The notes under the pieces: generated by a model
What the model was told of the DNA's origin: nothing
The model's database searches: none
Seen by the model: only the letters and a program-made list of their open reading frames with translations
NCBI RefSeq assembly: GCF_036208045.1
Contig: NZ_CP121472.1
Coordinates: 5,157,531 to 5,221,530, forward strand
Length of the DNA stretch: 64,000 nucleotides
From: Thiorhodovibrio winogradskyi
GTDB lineage: Bacteria; Pseudomonadota; Gammaproteobacteria; Chromatiales; Chromatiaceae
Direction: 5' to 3'
In this document: positions 35,412-44,532 of the stretch, one piece after another
Layout of the letters: each line of letters opens with the position of its first letter
Position numbering within the stretch: the first letter of the stretch is position 1
Made by a program: the position numbers and the translations under genes

Positions 35412-36221
35412 CTAGCCTCCGAAAAAGCGCCCGAGGAATCCCCGCTTATCGGCGGACAGAAAACGCAGCGGAACCTCATGGCCGAGGTAGCGCATGACCA
35501 TATCCTGGTACGCTTGGCCAGCGTTGGAATTGGTATCGAGAATCACCGGGATGCCAGCGTTGGATGCATTGAGCACCGCCTGGGATTCCGGAATCACACC
35601 AAGGAGTTTGAGTGACAGGATTTCCTGCACATCGGCCACGCTGAGCATCTCGCCGCGTTCAACCCGCTCGGGCGAGTAGCGTGTCAGCAACAGGTGCTCC
35701 GCAATCGGCTCGAGATTCTCCTCGGAACGTCGTGACTTGCTGGAGAGGATGCCAAGCATGCGGTCGGAATCCCGCACCGAGGACACCTCCGGATTGGTGA
35801 CCACCACCGCATCGTCGGCGAAGTACATGGCCATCAGGGCGCCATGCTCAATGCCAGCCGGCGAGTCGCAAATAATGTACTCATAATCCTTTGCCAGATC
35901 CTCCAGCACCTGTCCGACCCCGTCGCGACCCAGCGCGTCCTTGTCGCGGGTTTGCGAGGCCGGCAGAATTGACAGTTTGTCGCAGCGCTTGTCGCGGATC
36001 AATGCCTGGTTGAGCTTCGCCTCGCCATTGATCACGTTGACAAAGTCATACACCACACGCCGCTCGCATCCGAGCACAAGGTCCAGGTTGCGCAAACCAA
36101 CATCGAAATCGATCACGACGGTTCGATGCCCCTTCTGCGCCAGACCCATGGCCATGGCAGCAGCGGTCGTCGTTTTGCCGACACCCCCTTTGCCCGAGGT
36201 GATCACGATAACTCTAGCCAA
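35412..36221 (-). CDS. minD: Septum-site-determining ATPase MinD
   Basis: 269 aa. The deviant Walker A GKGGVGKTTTAAA (about 10-22), VIDFDVGLRNLDLVLG and CDSPAGIEHGALMAM are typical. The C-terminus FLSADKRGFLGRFFGG is the amphipathic membrane-targeting helix. Sits between minC and minE. Confidence 0.97.
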   Translation of the reverse strand: MARVIVITSGKGGVGKTTTAAAMAMGLAQKGHRTVVIDFDVGLRNLDLVLGCERRVVYDFVNVINGEAKLNQALIRDKRCDKLSILPASQTRDKDALGRDGVGQVLEDLAKDYEYIICDSPAGIEHGALMAMYFADDAVVVTNPEVSSVRDSDRMLGILSSKSRRSEENLEPIAEHLLLTRYSPERVERGEMLSVADVQEILSLKLLGVIPESQAVLNASNAGIPVILDTNSNAGQAYQDMVMRYLGHEVPLRFLSADKRGFLGRFFGG

Positions 36222-36382
36222 GGATTGATCCTCCTGCTAAAACGGAGGCCGCTAAAACAGTGGCCGCTAAAAAGGGGCAGCTAAGATGAAGAGACTGCTC
36301 GTTGGCAAACACTTGAGTGTATCTTGCCGAAAATGACCCCGCGTTGGCAACAGTCAACAAAGGCTCATACAAACTTAATTTA

Positions 36383-36422
36383 CTCAAAACGGGTTTGCTC
36401 AAAACGGGTTTGTTCAAAACGG
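36383..36422. repeat. 15-base tandem repeat at the 3' end of minC
   Basis: CTCAAAACGGGTTTG twice (36383-36397, 36398-36412) and a third partial copy that includes the minC stop codon. It looks like a duplication of the last codons of minC into the minC-minD spacer. A second short repeat (GCTAAAACGG-like) lies near the minD start at 36236-36275. Confidence 0.75.
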
Positions 36423-37241
36423 TTCAATGCGGAGACTGTCCTTATCGAGATAGATCTGGACTCTGGCATTCTTCAGATTGGCCGGAATATTCTCGCTAAC
36501 ACGGTAGTGGCCAGCGATCGCCACCAATTCCGCTTGCAAATCCTGACAAAAGATCCGCGCCCGGACGTTGCCGTTGATGCCAGCAAACACGCGACCACGC
36601 AAAGGCCCGTAGATGTGAATATTGCCATCGGCCATCAGTTCGGCGCCGGAGTTAACTGCCGCGGTAATTGTCAGATCGCCACCAGCCGCATAAACCTTTT
36701 GGCCGGAGCGCACGGGCCGATCAATCAGGGTGGAGCCAACCTCGATACCGAGGCCGTGATCCCCCGCATCGCCCCGGGAGGGCTTGCCGCCAGTTTGCAC
36801 GCTTTCAGCCGGTGATTGCGCGTCTTCTCCTTGCCCGTTGTCATGGGTCGTCTCGTACATGCGGCGACGCCCCCCGTCGCTCATCAGCACGAGTTCCATG
36901 GCACGAGCCGCGTCTTGCTGTTCCAAGCCCCCCCCGCGCAGCCCGACCGGCAGCATGCCATAACCGCGCAGAAGCCCCACCAGGCGCGGAAAATTAATCT
37001 CGGCCACAGGATCATTGAGACCACCCAGATCAATGACCACCGGAGCGTTTCGAAAAAAATCAGGCGCCTGCTCAACCTTGGCCCTGATCTCATCGGCAAA
37101 TTCTTCCATGTCCACCCGCAACAGACGAATAACGGGCAGAGTAAAGGACGCTGCTTTGATTTCAAGCACGCCATGCGTGCCGTTCTGCACGGATTCTATC
37201 TCCACGGTCTCGTCTCCGCCAGCCACTAACCCGGTGGCCAC
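36414..37241 (-). CDS. minC: Septum-site inhibitor MinC
   Basis: 275 aa with a GTG start at 37241 that overlaps the HIT gene by 16 bases. The N-terminal FtsZ-inhibiting domain (EIKAASFTLPVIRLL..) is joined by a variable Gln/Gly-rich linker to the C-terminal beta-helix: GSTLIDRPVRSGQKVYAAGGDLTITA, GAELMADGNIHIYGPLRGR, ARIFCQDLQAELVAIAGHYRV. The spacer to minD (about 190 bases) is longer than usual and carries short repeats. Confidence 0.95.
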   Translation of the reverse strand: MATGLVAGGDETVEIESVQNGTHGVLEIKAASFTLPVIRLLRVDMEEFADEIRAKVEQAPDFFRNAPVVIDLGGLNDPVAEINFPRLVGLLRGYGMLPVGLRGGGLEQQDAARAMELVLMSDGGRRRMYETTHDNGQGEDAQSPAESVQTGGKPSRGDAGDHGLGIEVGSTLIDRPVRSGQKVYAAGGDLTITAAVNSGAELMADGNIHIYGPLRGRVFAGINGNVRARIFCQDLQAELVAIAGHYRVSENIPANLKNARVQIYLDKDSLRIEPF

Positions 37242-37570
37242 TGTAGCGCGCGTCCGCCAAGCAGATGAACATGCAAGTGATAAACAGTCTGTCCTGCCTG
37301 GGCATTACAGTTGATCACCGTGCGATAGCCCTGGTCGGCGATCCCTTCCTCGGCCGCCAACCGCGAGGCAACCTGAAACAGGCGCCCGACGAGCGCGGCA
37401 TCCTCTGGCGTGACATCGTTCAGGGTCGCAATAGGCTTGCGCGGGATAATTAAAATGTGCACGGGAGCCTGAGGATTCAGATCGCGAAAAGCGACGATCT
37501 CCGCGTCCTGATAGACAATATCGGCGTCCATCTCCCCGCGGGCGATTTTACCGAACACAGTATCTGACAT
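37226..37570 (-). CDS. HIT-family nucleotide hydrolase (HinT type)
   Basis: 114 aa from the ATG at 37570, which has AGGAG upstream. MSDTVFGKIARGEMDADIVYQD, HILIIPRKPIATLND and the histidine triad VYHLHVHLLGG are those of HinT, a purine nucleoside phosphoramidase. The 3' end overlaps the start of minC. Confidence 0.93.
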   Translation of the reverse strand: MSDTVFGKIARGEMDADIVYQDAEIVAFRDLNPQAPVHILIIPRKPIATLNDVTPEDAALVGRLFQVASRLAAEEGIADQGYRTVINCNAQAGQTVYHLHVHLLGGRALQWPPG

Positions 37571-37636
37571 AGCTTCTCGGTCTCCTGTTGCCGCGGTTGC
37601 CCATTCTGCCATCTCGCGGCGATGCTCGGAAAAAAC

Positions 37637-38233
37637 TTAAACCGGCAGGCGCCCGCTGAAGGCATGCGCGAGGGTGCCACCGTCGACGTATTCGAGTTCG
37701 CCTCCCAAAGGCACGCCGTGGGCGATGCGAGTGACAGGTACCTGCGCTAAAGCGGCCATCTCGGCGATATAGTGCGAGGTGGCACTCCCCTCGATCGTGG
37801 GGCTAATGGCCAAGATAAGCTCACGCACACCACCTCCGGCCAGTCGTTGCCGCAGCCGTCCCAGCTCAAGCTCCTCGGGACCTATGCCATCGAGCGGCGA
37901 CAGACGCCCACCAAGCACGAAGTATCCTCCGGAAAACTCCGTTGCCTGTTCGATTGCCGCCACGTCAGACGGACCTTCCACCACGCAGACCAAACCCTGA
38001 TCACGCTTGGGATTCATACAGATACTGCACAGCGGCGCTTCCGTCAAGGTGCGACAGGACTCGCAGCGTCCAATTCGGTCCATGGATGCCGCCATGACGG
38101 ACGCCAAATGACGACCGGCATCGCGATCCCGCTCGAGCAGATAAAACGCCATGCGCTGCGCCGATTTGGGCCCAACTCCCGGCAAGCAGCGCAGGGCGTC
38201 GATCAATTCCGGCAATAGGGTTGATTCAGACAC
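37637..38233 (-). CDS. recR: Recombination protein RecR
   Basis: 198 aa. Helix-hairpin-helix [16 protein letters not shown], four-Cys zinc finger [16 protein letters not shown], and Toprim domain [15 protein letters not shown]. Works with RecF/RecO in loading RecA at gaps. It forms the usual dnaX-ybaB-recR order on this strand. Confidence 0.96.
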   Translation of the reverse strand: MSESTLLPELIDALRCLPGVGPKSAQRMAFYLLERDRDAGRHLASVMAASMDRIGRCESCRTLTEAPLCSICMNPKRDQGLVCVVEGPSDVAAIEQATEFSGGYFVLGGRLSPLDGIGPEELELGRLRQRLAGGGVRELILAISPTIEGSATSHYIAEMAALAQVPVTRIAHGVPLGGELEYVDGGTLAHAFSGRLPV

Positions 38234-38323
38234 AATTTATCAGGACCATCAGACACGGATAAGTAGCCGGCACCTTGCTTCGGTCAGGTTTCTCTCTCAT
38301 GGTCCTGTTCTCCATGCGAATAG

Positions 38324-38647
38324 TTAGAACGGGAGCTTAAACCCAGGCGGCAGGGGCAGACCCGCGGTCAAATTTGCCATGCTGTCCTTTTGCTTTTCGG
38401 CGACACGATGCACGGCATCATTGGTCGCAGCGACAATCAAATCTTCAAGCATCTCTTTATCATCAGTGAGTAATGAGGGATCAAGGTCCACCTTGCGCAC
38501 CTCATATCTTCCCGTCATGGTGATTTTGACCATACCGCCACCGGACTCGCCGATGACTTCCTCCTGTGCTAGGCGCTCTTGCGATTCCTGCATCTCCTGC
38601 TGCATTCTCTGCGCCTGCTTCAGCATGTTCCCGATTCCGCCTTTCAT
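38324..38647 (-). CDS. ybaB: YbaB/EbfC nucleoid-associated protein
   Basis: 107 aa. [28 protein letters not shown] and [21 protein letters not shown] are standard for the family, a homodimer that binds DNA. It lies between dnaX and recR as in most proteobacteria. Confidence 0.95.
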   Translation of the reverse strand: MKGGIGNMLKQAQRMQQEMQESQERLAQEEVIGESGGGMVKITMTGRYEVRKVDLDPSLLTDDKEMLEDLIVAATNDAVHRVAEKQKDSMANLTAGLPLPPGFKLPF

Positions 38648-38682
38648 GCGTGACCCTCTGTCATTGTCAATCGAATACTTTC

Positions 38683-38716
38683 ATCCCAGCAAGGCATCCC
38701 AGCAAGGCATCCCAGC
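38683..38716. repeat. 13-base tandem repeat between ybaB and dnaX
   Basis: ATCCCAGCAAGGC twice plus a partial third unit, just upstream of ybaB on its coding strand. No gene; possible slippage product. Confidence 0.7.
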
Positions 38717-38776
38717 TCAGGCCGATTGTTCGGCATTGCGATTCGGCAACTGGGAACCCGGGCATGGACGGAGAGA

Positions 38777-40624
38777 CTACCCTGTTGCCTGAATACTGCC
38801 CGGCACCCACTCAGCATTGAGTCGCGAGACCAAACCCAGGGCGATGGGGTCTTGATGCATCAACGCCTCGGCCTCGCGCTGACGTCTCTGCGCGACCCGC
38901 GCGCGCGCCCGCGCCGGAGTATCATTGACCGACCGCCGCGCCGCGATCCGCAGCCGAACCGGCTGGCCGAGAACCTCCCGCAGAGATTGTGCAAGCCGCT
39001 GCTCAGCCGAGTCGGCCTTGATCAGATGTTCACAATCAGGCTCGAGTTGCAGATGCAGCTCACCACCCCGCCAGGACTGAAAAGCGCAGTGGGAAGCCAA
39101 CTGCCGCCCAAGACCGTTCACCGGCAGCTGCTCCACCAGCTGATGCCAATCCTGGTCGTTTGCCAGGCCCGGCGTCAGCGCCTTACCCTGCACCGCCCCA
39201 GCAGTTACTAAAGAAGGCGCAACCCCATGGTCCCACTGCACGGGGACCGACTGAGTGATCCCTGGCTGGATGGCTTGGAGCGCAACGGATTGGGGCGCAA
39301 CAGCTCGAGGCTCAGTGTCTTGGGCAGCAACGACTTGGGCAGCAACGACTTGGGGTTCAGCCACCGCGGCAGCCCTGGCCGGTTCTCCTGCGGCCAGTGT
39401 CCCCGACCCTGACTGTCCCTTGGCCGATGGCCCGGATGTCTCCGACGCACCCGAGGCCGGTCCAGCACTCTGGCGGGCAGCAGGGCGCGATGCGCCAGCG
39501 CTATCAGGGCGGAAGGCGAGCGCGCGCAGAAACACCATTTCGAGCCCAGCGCGGGCATCCGGTGCCAAGGGGAGATCTTGCTGCCCCATGACCGCCACCT
39601 GATAGTACAGCTGCAGGTCTTCCGGCGCGACACGCTCGGCCAGGGTTTTAAGACGTGTGTAGTCCGGATCGGCGCTGTCCAGGGTGGTCGGCACTTGCTG
39701 CGCCAGCGCCAGACGATGAAGCAGCTCGATCACGGATTTGAGCACACCAGCAAAGTCTGGCGTCAACTCGGCAACCCGACCAATTTCCGCAAGCAGCCGG
39801 GGGCCATCGTGATCACAGAGCGCCTCAACCAGCGCCAGAGTGAGATCATGATCGAGCGCGCCAAGCATGGCGCGCACCTCGGTCACCCGCAACTGGCCAC
39901 CACCAAATGCAATTCCTTGATCGAGCAGGCTCAAGCCATCGCGCATGCTGCCCTCGGCGGCGCGCGCGAGCAAGGCGAGTGCTTGCTCTTCGAATGCGAT
40001 CCCCTCGGTCTCGAGGACGTGACGAAACCTGCCCCCAATTTGCTCCGGGAGCAGGTGCTTGAGATTGAACTGCAAACAGCGCGACAGCACCGTGGGTGGG
40101 AGCTTTTGCGGGTCGGTCGTGGCCAGCACGAATTTGACATGCGGCGGCGGTTCTTCGAGCGTTTTCAGCAATGCATTGAAGCTATGACCAGAAAACATGT
40201 GCACCTCGTCTATCAGGTACACCTTGTATCGGCCACGCACAGGCGCGAAGGGGACATTCTCAAGCAACTCGCGGGTTTGTTCGACCTTTGTCCGCGATGC
40301 CGCGTCGATCTCCTGCAGATCGATAAAGCGCCCTTCATGAATCTCTCGGCAGCTTGCGCAAATGCCGCATGGCAAGGCGCTGACGCCCTGTTCACAGTTC
40401 AGCGATTTGGCCAAAATGCGCGCCAGCGTGGTCTTGCCAACTCCACGGGTCCCAGTAAACAAATAGGCATGATGGAGTTGGCCGCGATCAAGCGCATTGG
40501 TCAGTGCCTGGACGACATGCTCCTGCCCTACAAGATCGGCAAAGGTCCGCGGACGCCATTTGCGCGCCAGCACCTGATAAGCCGTGGTGGCATTCTCGGC
40601 CGGGTCGGAATCGCTGAGTAACAT
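38777..40624 (-). CDS. dnaX: DNA polymerase III subunits gamma/tau
   Basis: 615 aa from the ATG at 40624, which gives MLLSDSDPAENATTAYQVLARKWRP; an upstream frame extension to 40822 runs through the SRP RNA and is not coding. Walker A GTRGVGKTTLARILAK, zinc cysteines CGICASCREI and DEVHMFSGHSFNALLKTLEEPP are the clamp-loader ATPase. A Ser/Gly/Ala/Gln-rich low-complexity linker with a repeated VVAAQ unit (about 420-500) precedes the tau C-terminal domain. The gene is full length for tau; I see no sure frameshift site for gamma. Confidence 0.95.
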   Translation of the reverse strand: MLLSDSDPAENATTAYQVLARKWRPRTFADLVGQEHVVQALTNALDRGQLHHAYLFTGTRGVGKTTLARILAKSLNCEQGVSALPCGICASCREIHEGRFIDLQEIDAASRTKVEQTRELLENVPFAPVRGRYKVYLIDEVHMFSGHSFNALLKTLEEPPPHVKFVLATTDPQKLPPTVLSRCLQFNLKHLLPEQIGGRFRHVLETEGIAFEEQALALLARAAEGSMRDGLSLLDQGIAFGGGQLRVTEVRAMLGALDHDLTLALVEALCDHDGPRLLAEIGRVAELTPDFAGVLKSVIELLHRLALAQQVPTTLDSADPDYTRLKTLAERVAPEDLQLYYQVAVMGQQDLPLAPDARAGLEMVFLRALAFRPDSAGASRPAARQSAGPASGASETSGPSAKGQSGSGTLAAGEPARAAAVAEPQVVAAQVVAAQDTEPRAVAPQSVALQAIQPGITQSVPVQWDHGVAPSLVTAGAVQGKALTPGLANDQDWHQLVEQLPVNGLGRQLASHCAFQSWRGGELHLQLEPDCEHLIKADSAEQRLAQSLREVLGQPVRLRIAARRSVNDTPARARARVAQRRQREAEALMHQDPIALGLVSRLNAEWVPGSIQATG

Positions 40625-40687
40625 GCAATGAATCGGGCGCGCCGCTGGCGGGACAGGTGGGAACACAGGCGGATCGGATGGCAGGGT

Positions 40688-40799
40688 GGTGGACAATGCC
40701 AGCCACACCACGGCACAGACGTCCATCGCTGCGGCTGCTCCCTTCCGGGCCTGACCGGGTTCACGACTTAGCCTTGCGCGGGGACCGACACCGCCCACC
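40688..40799 (-). ncRNA. ffs: 4.5S signal recognition particle RNA
   Basis: On the minus strand the bacterial SRP core is clear: GGTCAGGCCCGGAAGGGAGCAG (in two parts, GGTCAGGCCC and GGAAGGGAGCAG) with the GGAA loop and Ffh-binding internal loops. The ends GGTGGGCGGTGTC and GGCATTGTCCACC pair over 13 bases, which sets the limits at about 40688-40799 (112 nt). It lies just before dnaX, a common location in gammaproteobacteria. With Ffh it targets membrane proteins. Confidence 0.93.
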
Positions 40800-40902
40800 G
40801 AAACAAAAACGCCGCGCATCATCCGCAGCGTCAGCGCGCAAATTAGCAGAGTGCCGCCGGAGATACAAGCAAGGACGCGCCAAGCGGCACGGCAAATCCG
40901 TT

Positions 40903-41631
40903 CTAACCAACAGGCGCGACACGGGCAGCGCGGGGCATTGAGTTTGCCGTCATGCCCAGATAATCGAAGACACGGCGGACTTTGCGCGCGAGCTTCTCGA
41001 TGGTGGCTGCCACGGAATCCTTGGATTTCGTTTTGATCAGACCGGCGGCAAACCGGCGCAGTCGGGTGATGTTTTCTGGTCCATGGCCGGTGCGGATGGT
41101 GCAGCGATCCTCATCCCAGTTCCAGTCGAGGATCCAGTGATGGGCTTCAATGCCCCAATGCCCACGGTTGAAGGCGAGCAGGCGCTTAGGGCTTGCACTC
41201 TCAGGGGTATGATCCGTGACGCCGAAGACTGTCTCGACGGAGGTCTTGTCGGTTTTTTTCTCAGTGGTGGTGCGCTCAATGGCGAAGACCTGCCCGACAT
41301 GGGGGAAATCGAGATAGTTGTTCAGCGCCGTGGAGGTCCAAATCGCGCGGCTTTCGATACGCCCATGCGCAAGGTCCGATGACTCGCGAAAATCCGGCTC
41401 GCCCCGCGCCTGGAAAAGCAGGCGGATGTCGGCAACCAGCGTGGGCTGATTCTCTTTGGCGATAAAGACGTAATGCGCGCCCCGTTCGATGAGATACTCA
41501 GCGAGCGAGCGCTGGGTGAGCAGGGCGTCGGCGGTGAGGGTCTTGTCAGTGAGGTCGAGGGAGTCGAGCACCGGGATGGCCATCCCGATCTCGTTGGTTT
41601 GCTTCAGTTCATCACTGCCATTGACAGGCAA
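40903..41631 (-). CDS. Transposase part B: ISAs1 catalytic C-terminus (-1 frame)
   Basis: The true reading probably enters from part A at the A-AAA-AAG run, giving ..HTQKKVGALPVNGSDELKQ... It carries the second Asp (LTADALLTQRS) and the Glu (HWGIEAHHWILDWNWDED) of the DDE triad. The C-terminus LGMTANS.. is complete for ISAs1. With part A all three catalytic residues are present, so the element may still be active if frameshifting occurs. Confidence 0.75.
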   Translation of the reverse strand: MPVNGSDELKQTNEIGMAIPVLDSLDLTDKTLTADALLTQRSLAEYLIERGAHYVFIAKENQPTLVADIRLLFQARGEPDFRESSDLAHGRIESRAIWTSTALNNYLDFPHVGQVFAIERTTTEKKTDKTSVETVFGVTDHTPESASPKRLLAFNRGHWGIEAHHWILDWNWDEDRCTIRTGHGPENITRLRRFAAGLIKTKSKDSVAATIEKLARKVRRVFDYLGMTANSMPRAARVAPVG

Positions 41632-42683
41632 AGCACCGACTTTTTTTGGGTGTGACAGACCTTGGAGTCATGTCCAACGACACCGAGGATGTGGGTCTGG
41701 CGTCCCTCGGCGTCGATGGCATTGCACATCGTCTTGCCATCAATGGCCAGGCCCTCGTCCTCGGCGCCCATCTGCGCATTCCAGCCCTGCAGCGCCCCAT
41801 CAAGGGCGTCGGGATCGACCCGGGTGAGGACATCGCGGATGCGCGTGCGGCTGGGCACCTCATAGCGACCGTTGCGATAACGGCAACCAAAGCGCGCCCG
41901 GGCCGCCTGGCTGAGATCCTTCGCCCAAGCGGCGATGGCCTTATAGCCACGCGCCCCGCACAGCACCGCCGCGGCGGAGATCGCAAGAACCACCGGCAAG
42001 GGATGACGCCGGCCTTGGCCGCGACGCGGATCAGGGACATCGACAAAGAACGCAGGAAGCGAACGCATCTGTTGTGCGGAGATCATGAGTTTTGGGGCTC
42101 CATAGCGATACTGGGAATCGAGTCTTGGGTCGGACAAGCGTGCTTGGACCTGCCCGATCAAGGGGCGGACAAACACCCGCTTGGCGCCATCGGGCTGCTG
42201 GCTGTAGCCGGCGCGCGTGCGGCGGTACCCGCGCGTCTGCCCGACCTCCAGCCAGTTGGCCGCGCGATAGCAGGTGCCGGTAAAGCGGCGCGGATCGACG
42301 AAGGTCTCCAGCAACCACAGCGGATAACCGAAGCGGGTCTGCCAATCAGTGCTGACCTGGCGCTCGCACAGCGACAGCACCTTGGAGGCGAGATTGGGCA
42401 CATGCCACTGGGGCAGAATGAGAAAGCGGGCGTTGTTGGCGATCAGATGCAGGCGGTCGAACTGGTAGCGGCGATCCCAGCCGATCCACTGATCGCGCGC
42501 CGCGCACTTCCAGGCCGCGGCGCTCAGCACCAGCAACGCCAACCACTGATCCCGCCAGATGGCGACATACCAGAGGGTGTGACCGATTTTTGCCGCCGCG
42601 CCCAGGTAGTGATACGCCTCGAGCAATGCTTTGAAGCGCGCCTCTTCATCTGGGGCGACCGCACGCAGGGTGATGTCGTGCAA
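41604..42683 (-). CDS. Transposase part A: DUF4338 (DruA-like) domain fused to ISAs1 N-terminus
   Basis: 359 aa, TTG start. Residues about 1-165 are DUF4338: YHYLGAAAKIGHTLWYV, IGWDRRYQFDRLHLIANNARFLI and FVDPRRFTGTCYRAANW. About 195-345 is the ISAs1 part, with VDVPDPRRGQGRRHPLPVVL and the first catalytic Asp in LAIDGKTM. It ends by frameshift shortly after VVGHDSKVCHTQKK. DUF4338 is the domain of DruA, a protein of Druantia anti-phage systems, but it is also widely carried by transposons, as here. Confidence 0.8.
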   Translation of the reverse strand: MHDITLRAVAPDEEARFKALLEAYHYLGAAAKIGHTLWYVAIWRDQWLALLVLSAAAWKCAARDQWIGWDRRYQFDRLHLIANNARFLILPQWHVPNLASKVLSLCERQVSTDWQTRFGYPLWLLETFVDPRRFTGTCYRAANWLEVGQTRGYRRTRAGYSQQPDGAKRVFVRPLIGQVQARLSDPRLDSQYRYGAPKLMISAQQMRSLPAFFVDVPDPRRGQGRRHPLPVVLAISAAAVLCGARGYKAIAAWAKDLSQAARARFGCRYRNGRYEVPSRTRIRDVLTRVDPDALDGALQGWNAQMGAEDEGLAIDGKTMCNAIDAEGRQTHILGVVGHDSKVCHTQKKSVLCLSMAVMN

Positions 42684-42936
42684 GTTCAGGGGGCTGCCTC
42701 GTCAATCAACATAGGCAGGCAGTTTGAACGAGTCGGACGGAAATGTCCAGAATCGAGGGTAAATACTTCTACGGCTTGTCAATTAGGGCTAGCACGGTTT
42801 CGCCCTGCGCCAAGCGGTCAAGCCTTAACCGGCCCCTGGCCAGACCCTAACCAGACCCCCTAGCCAAACCAGTTGGCTCAGTCCGGCTGCCTGAATCATC
42901 CCTGGGCATTTCCGAGAACCGAGCCGGGCAGGCTCA

Positions 42937-43215
42937 TCAGGCATCGCTGACAGGCTCAACTTCAGCGAGTACCACCCCAGTCGCCAATTCCAGATCGCGG
43001 GTCAGTTGCAGGCAATGGCCACTGCTGCCTTCGACCAGGTAGAGATGAAATCCCATCGCCCTGCGCACCGGAGTCTGCTCACCCAGGTCGTCGTTCATGC
43101 AGTGGGTGAAATGCAGATCAGGCAGAGCTGCGCGCAAGGCGCTCAGGGTTTGGGCGTTTAGACCAGCGCGCTCGAGGATGGTAACGATCTGATCGATGCG
43201 TTCGGGGGTGATCAT
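42937..43215 (-). CDS. DUF6129-family nif-associated protein
   Basis: 92 aa, MITPERIDQIVTILERAGLNAQTLSALRAALPDLHFTHCMNDDL... Small proteins of this type follow nafY/nifY in nif clusters of gammaproteobacteria. It overlaps nafY by four bases. Function unknown; a nitrogenase maturation accessory is likely. It is the last nif gene before the insertion sequence. The 42684-42936 gap holds no gene. Confidence 0.75.
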   Translation of the reverse strand: MITPERIDQIVTILERAGLNAQTLSALRAALPDLHFTHCMNDDLGEQTPVRRAMGFHLYLVEGSSGHCLQLTRDLELATGVVLAEVEPVSDA

Positions 43216-43931
43216 TCTTCCAGCGCTCGCGCCTTGAAGCGCACCCTGGACTCAGCCGGCTGGCCCATGATTTTAGCAAGCCAGGGTGGAGTCTTGGCGC
43301 CAATGATCTGTTGCAGTTCGCCAATCAAGGCCGGCGCCGCGCCGCCATCCGGGATCTTGATCGGATGGATGTCGCGTTTGACCACCTTGGCCGCGGCCGG
43401 TCCACCGATAGAGACCACATAGAGCAACTGGCAATCGGCGATCAGGCCGGCACGATAACTGTTTTTGTCATCCTCGGCTTGGCGGTCATCGATCTCGCGA
43501 CAGTCAATCAGTCGGAATTGATCAGCGCTGACTTGATACACTAAAAATCGCTCGCAGGAGCCGAAGTGGCCGTCGAGCAAATCGCCATTATTCGAGGCGA
43601 TGGCGACGCGAATCGTACCTTCGGGATCACTACCCGAGGCGTTGATCAGCGGGCTTTGAGGGACCGGGGGCGGCATGCTTTCCGTGCTGGCGGTGCCATT
43701 CAGGTAGGCCAGGGCGGTTTTCAGTACCGAGTGATCGCAATCGGCGAGTTCACCACTGGCGCCGCTGCGCAACTGTTTGATGCTCAGGGTATCGAGCTTT
43801 TCGGCGTTCGGCGGCAGACCAATGCAGTCAGCCAGCACCGCCAGCAGGCGCGCCGGTGAGGTATCGGGCAGCGCACGCGCGGCCAGGCCGATGCGCAGCG
43901 CCATGTCGTCGGTGAGTGCGGTGGAGGTCAT
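43212..43931 (-). CDS. nafY: NafY/NifY-type FeMo-cofactor-binding protein
   Basis: 239 aa. The helical N-terminal domain (about 8-75, IGLAARALPDTSPARLLAVL) is that of NafY, which binds apo-dinitrogenase. The C-terminal domain (about 105-225) is the NifX/NifB FeMo-co-binding fold: IRVAIASNNGDLLDGHFGSCERFLVYQV, with VVSIGGPAAAKVVKRDIHP. It chaperones cofactor insertion into NifDK. It follows the ferredoxin gene and overlaps the DUF6129 gene. Confidence 0.88.
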   Translation of the reverse strand: MTSTALTDDMALRIGLAARALPDTSPARLLAVLADCIGLPPNAEKLDTLSIKQLRSGASGELADCDHSVLKTALAYLNGTASTESMPPPVPQSPLINASGSDPEGTIRVAIASNNGDLLDGHFGSCERFLVYQVSADQFRLIDCREIDDRQAEDDKNSYRAGLIADCQLLYVVSIGGPAAAKVVKRDIHPIKIPDGGAAPALIGELQQIIGAKTPPWLAKIMGQPAESRVRFKARALEE

Positions 43932-44027
43932 GGTCTTTGGGGTGGTACTAACCGATGTTGAACAAAGGGCGAATGAAGTCTCCGCCCCATTATGGCGGGG
44001 CGAAAAAGCTCGAACACAACAGCGGTG

Positions 44028-44222
44028 TCAAATCGGCACAATGCAGCCATCTTCCATGCAGGCATCGATGCACTGGGGCATGTCGGACTCGCCGTCGCAT
44101 TCATTGCAGGTGTCGGTATTAATCGCATAAACGCCTTTTGCTGGGCCGATTGAGCCGGTCGGACAGGCCGGTTCGCAGTCGCCACAGGCGGTGCAGAGGT
44201 CTTTCATGATCTGGTAAGCCAT
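44028..44222 (-). CDS. 2[4Fe-4S] ferredoxin of the nif cluster
   Basis: 64 aa. CTACGDCEPACPTGSI supplies one cluster and CNECDGESDMPQCIDACMED the other, with a longer loop in the second motif as in Alvin-type/FdxN-like ferredoxins of purple bacteria. A GGAGG site lies before the ATG. Likely an electron carrier for nitrogenase or cofactor assembly. Confidence 0.9.
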   Translation of the reverse strand: MAYQIMKDLCTACGDCEPACPTGSIGPAKGVYAINTDTCNECDGESDMPQCIDACMEDGCIVPI

Positions 44223-44251
44223 GGGAGGGTTCTCCTGTCAGGCAGGCGCCT

Positions 44252-44467
44252 TTATTCGGCGCGCTTGAATCTCAGGGTTGTCGGAAAGGCGGGCGGAGGG
44301 CTGATCGGGTCAATGTACCAGCGCGACCCGTCAGTCAGGGCCACTTCCCCGCCCCAAGCCTCCGCCGTATCGGTCTCAACGCTGGCGATGGTCTCTTCCA
44401 TATCCTTTTTTGCCACATAGAACAGCAAGGCGCCATCGTCGTTTTTTCGAATCATCACATTGGGCAT
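44252..44467 (-). CDS. nifT: NifT/FixU protein
   Basis: 71 aa, MPNVMIRKNDDGALLFYVAKKDMEETI.. and GGEVALTDGSRWYIDPI, the NifT family. Regularly found after nifK; dispensable in tested species, role unclear. Confidence 0.93.
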   Translation of the reverse strand: MPNVMIRKNDDGALLFYVAKKDMEETIASVETDTAEAWGGEVALTDGSRWYIDPISPPPAFPTTLRFKRAE

Positions 44468-44532
44468 TCAGGCATCCTCATGATTCGTAAACGGCCGGCG
44501 CCACCACAAGGTGACAGCGCCAGGCGCTTACA

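Larger units (their letters stand above)
40903..42683 (-). mobile_element. ISAs1-type insertion sequence with DUF4338 domain (coding extent)
   Basis: Two frames, 41604-42683 and 40903-41631, together encode one transposase of about 590 residues broken by a -1 shift at 41640-41647. I could not find convincing terminal inverted repeats or a target duplication, so the limits given are those of the coding part. It lies between the SRP RNA/dnaX genes and the nif operon. Confidence 0.75.

Noticed and set aside
40625-40822. N-terminal extension of dnaX
   Set aside because: This stretch is the 4.5S RNA gene; the protein homology starts at 40624.
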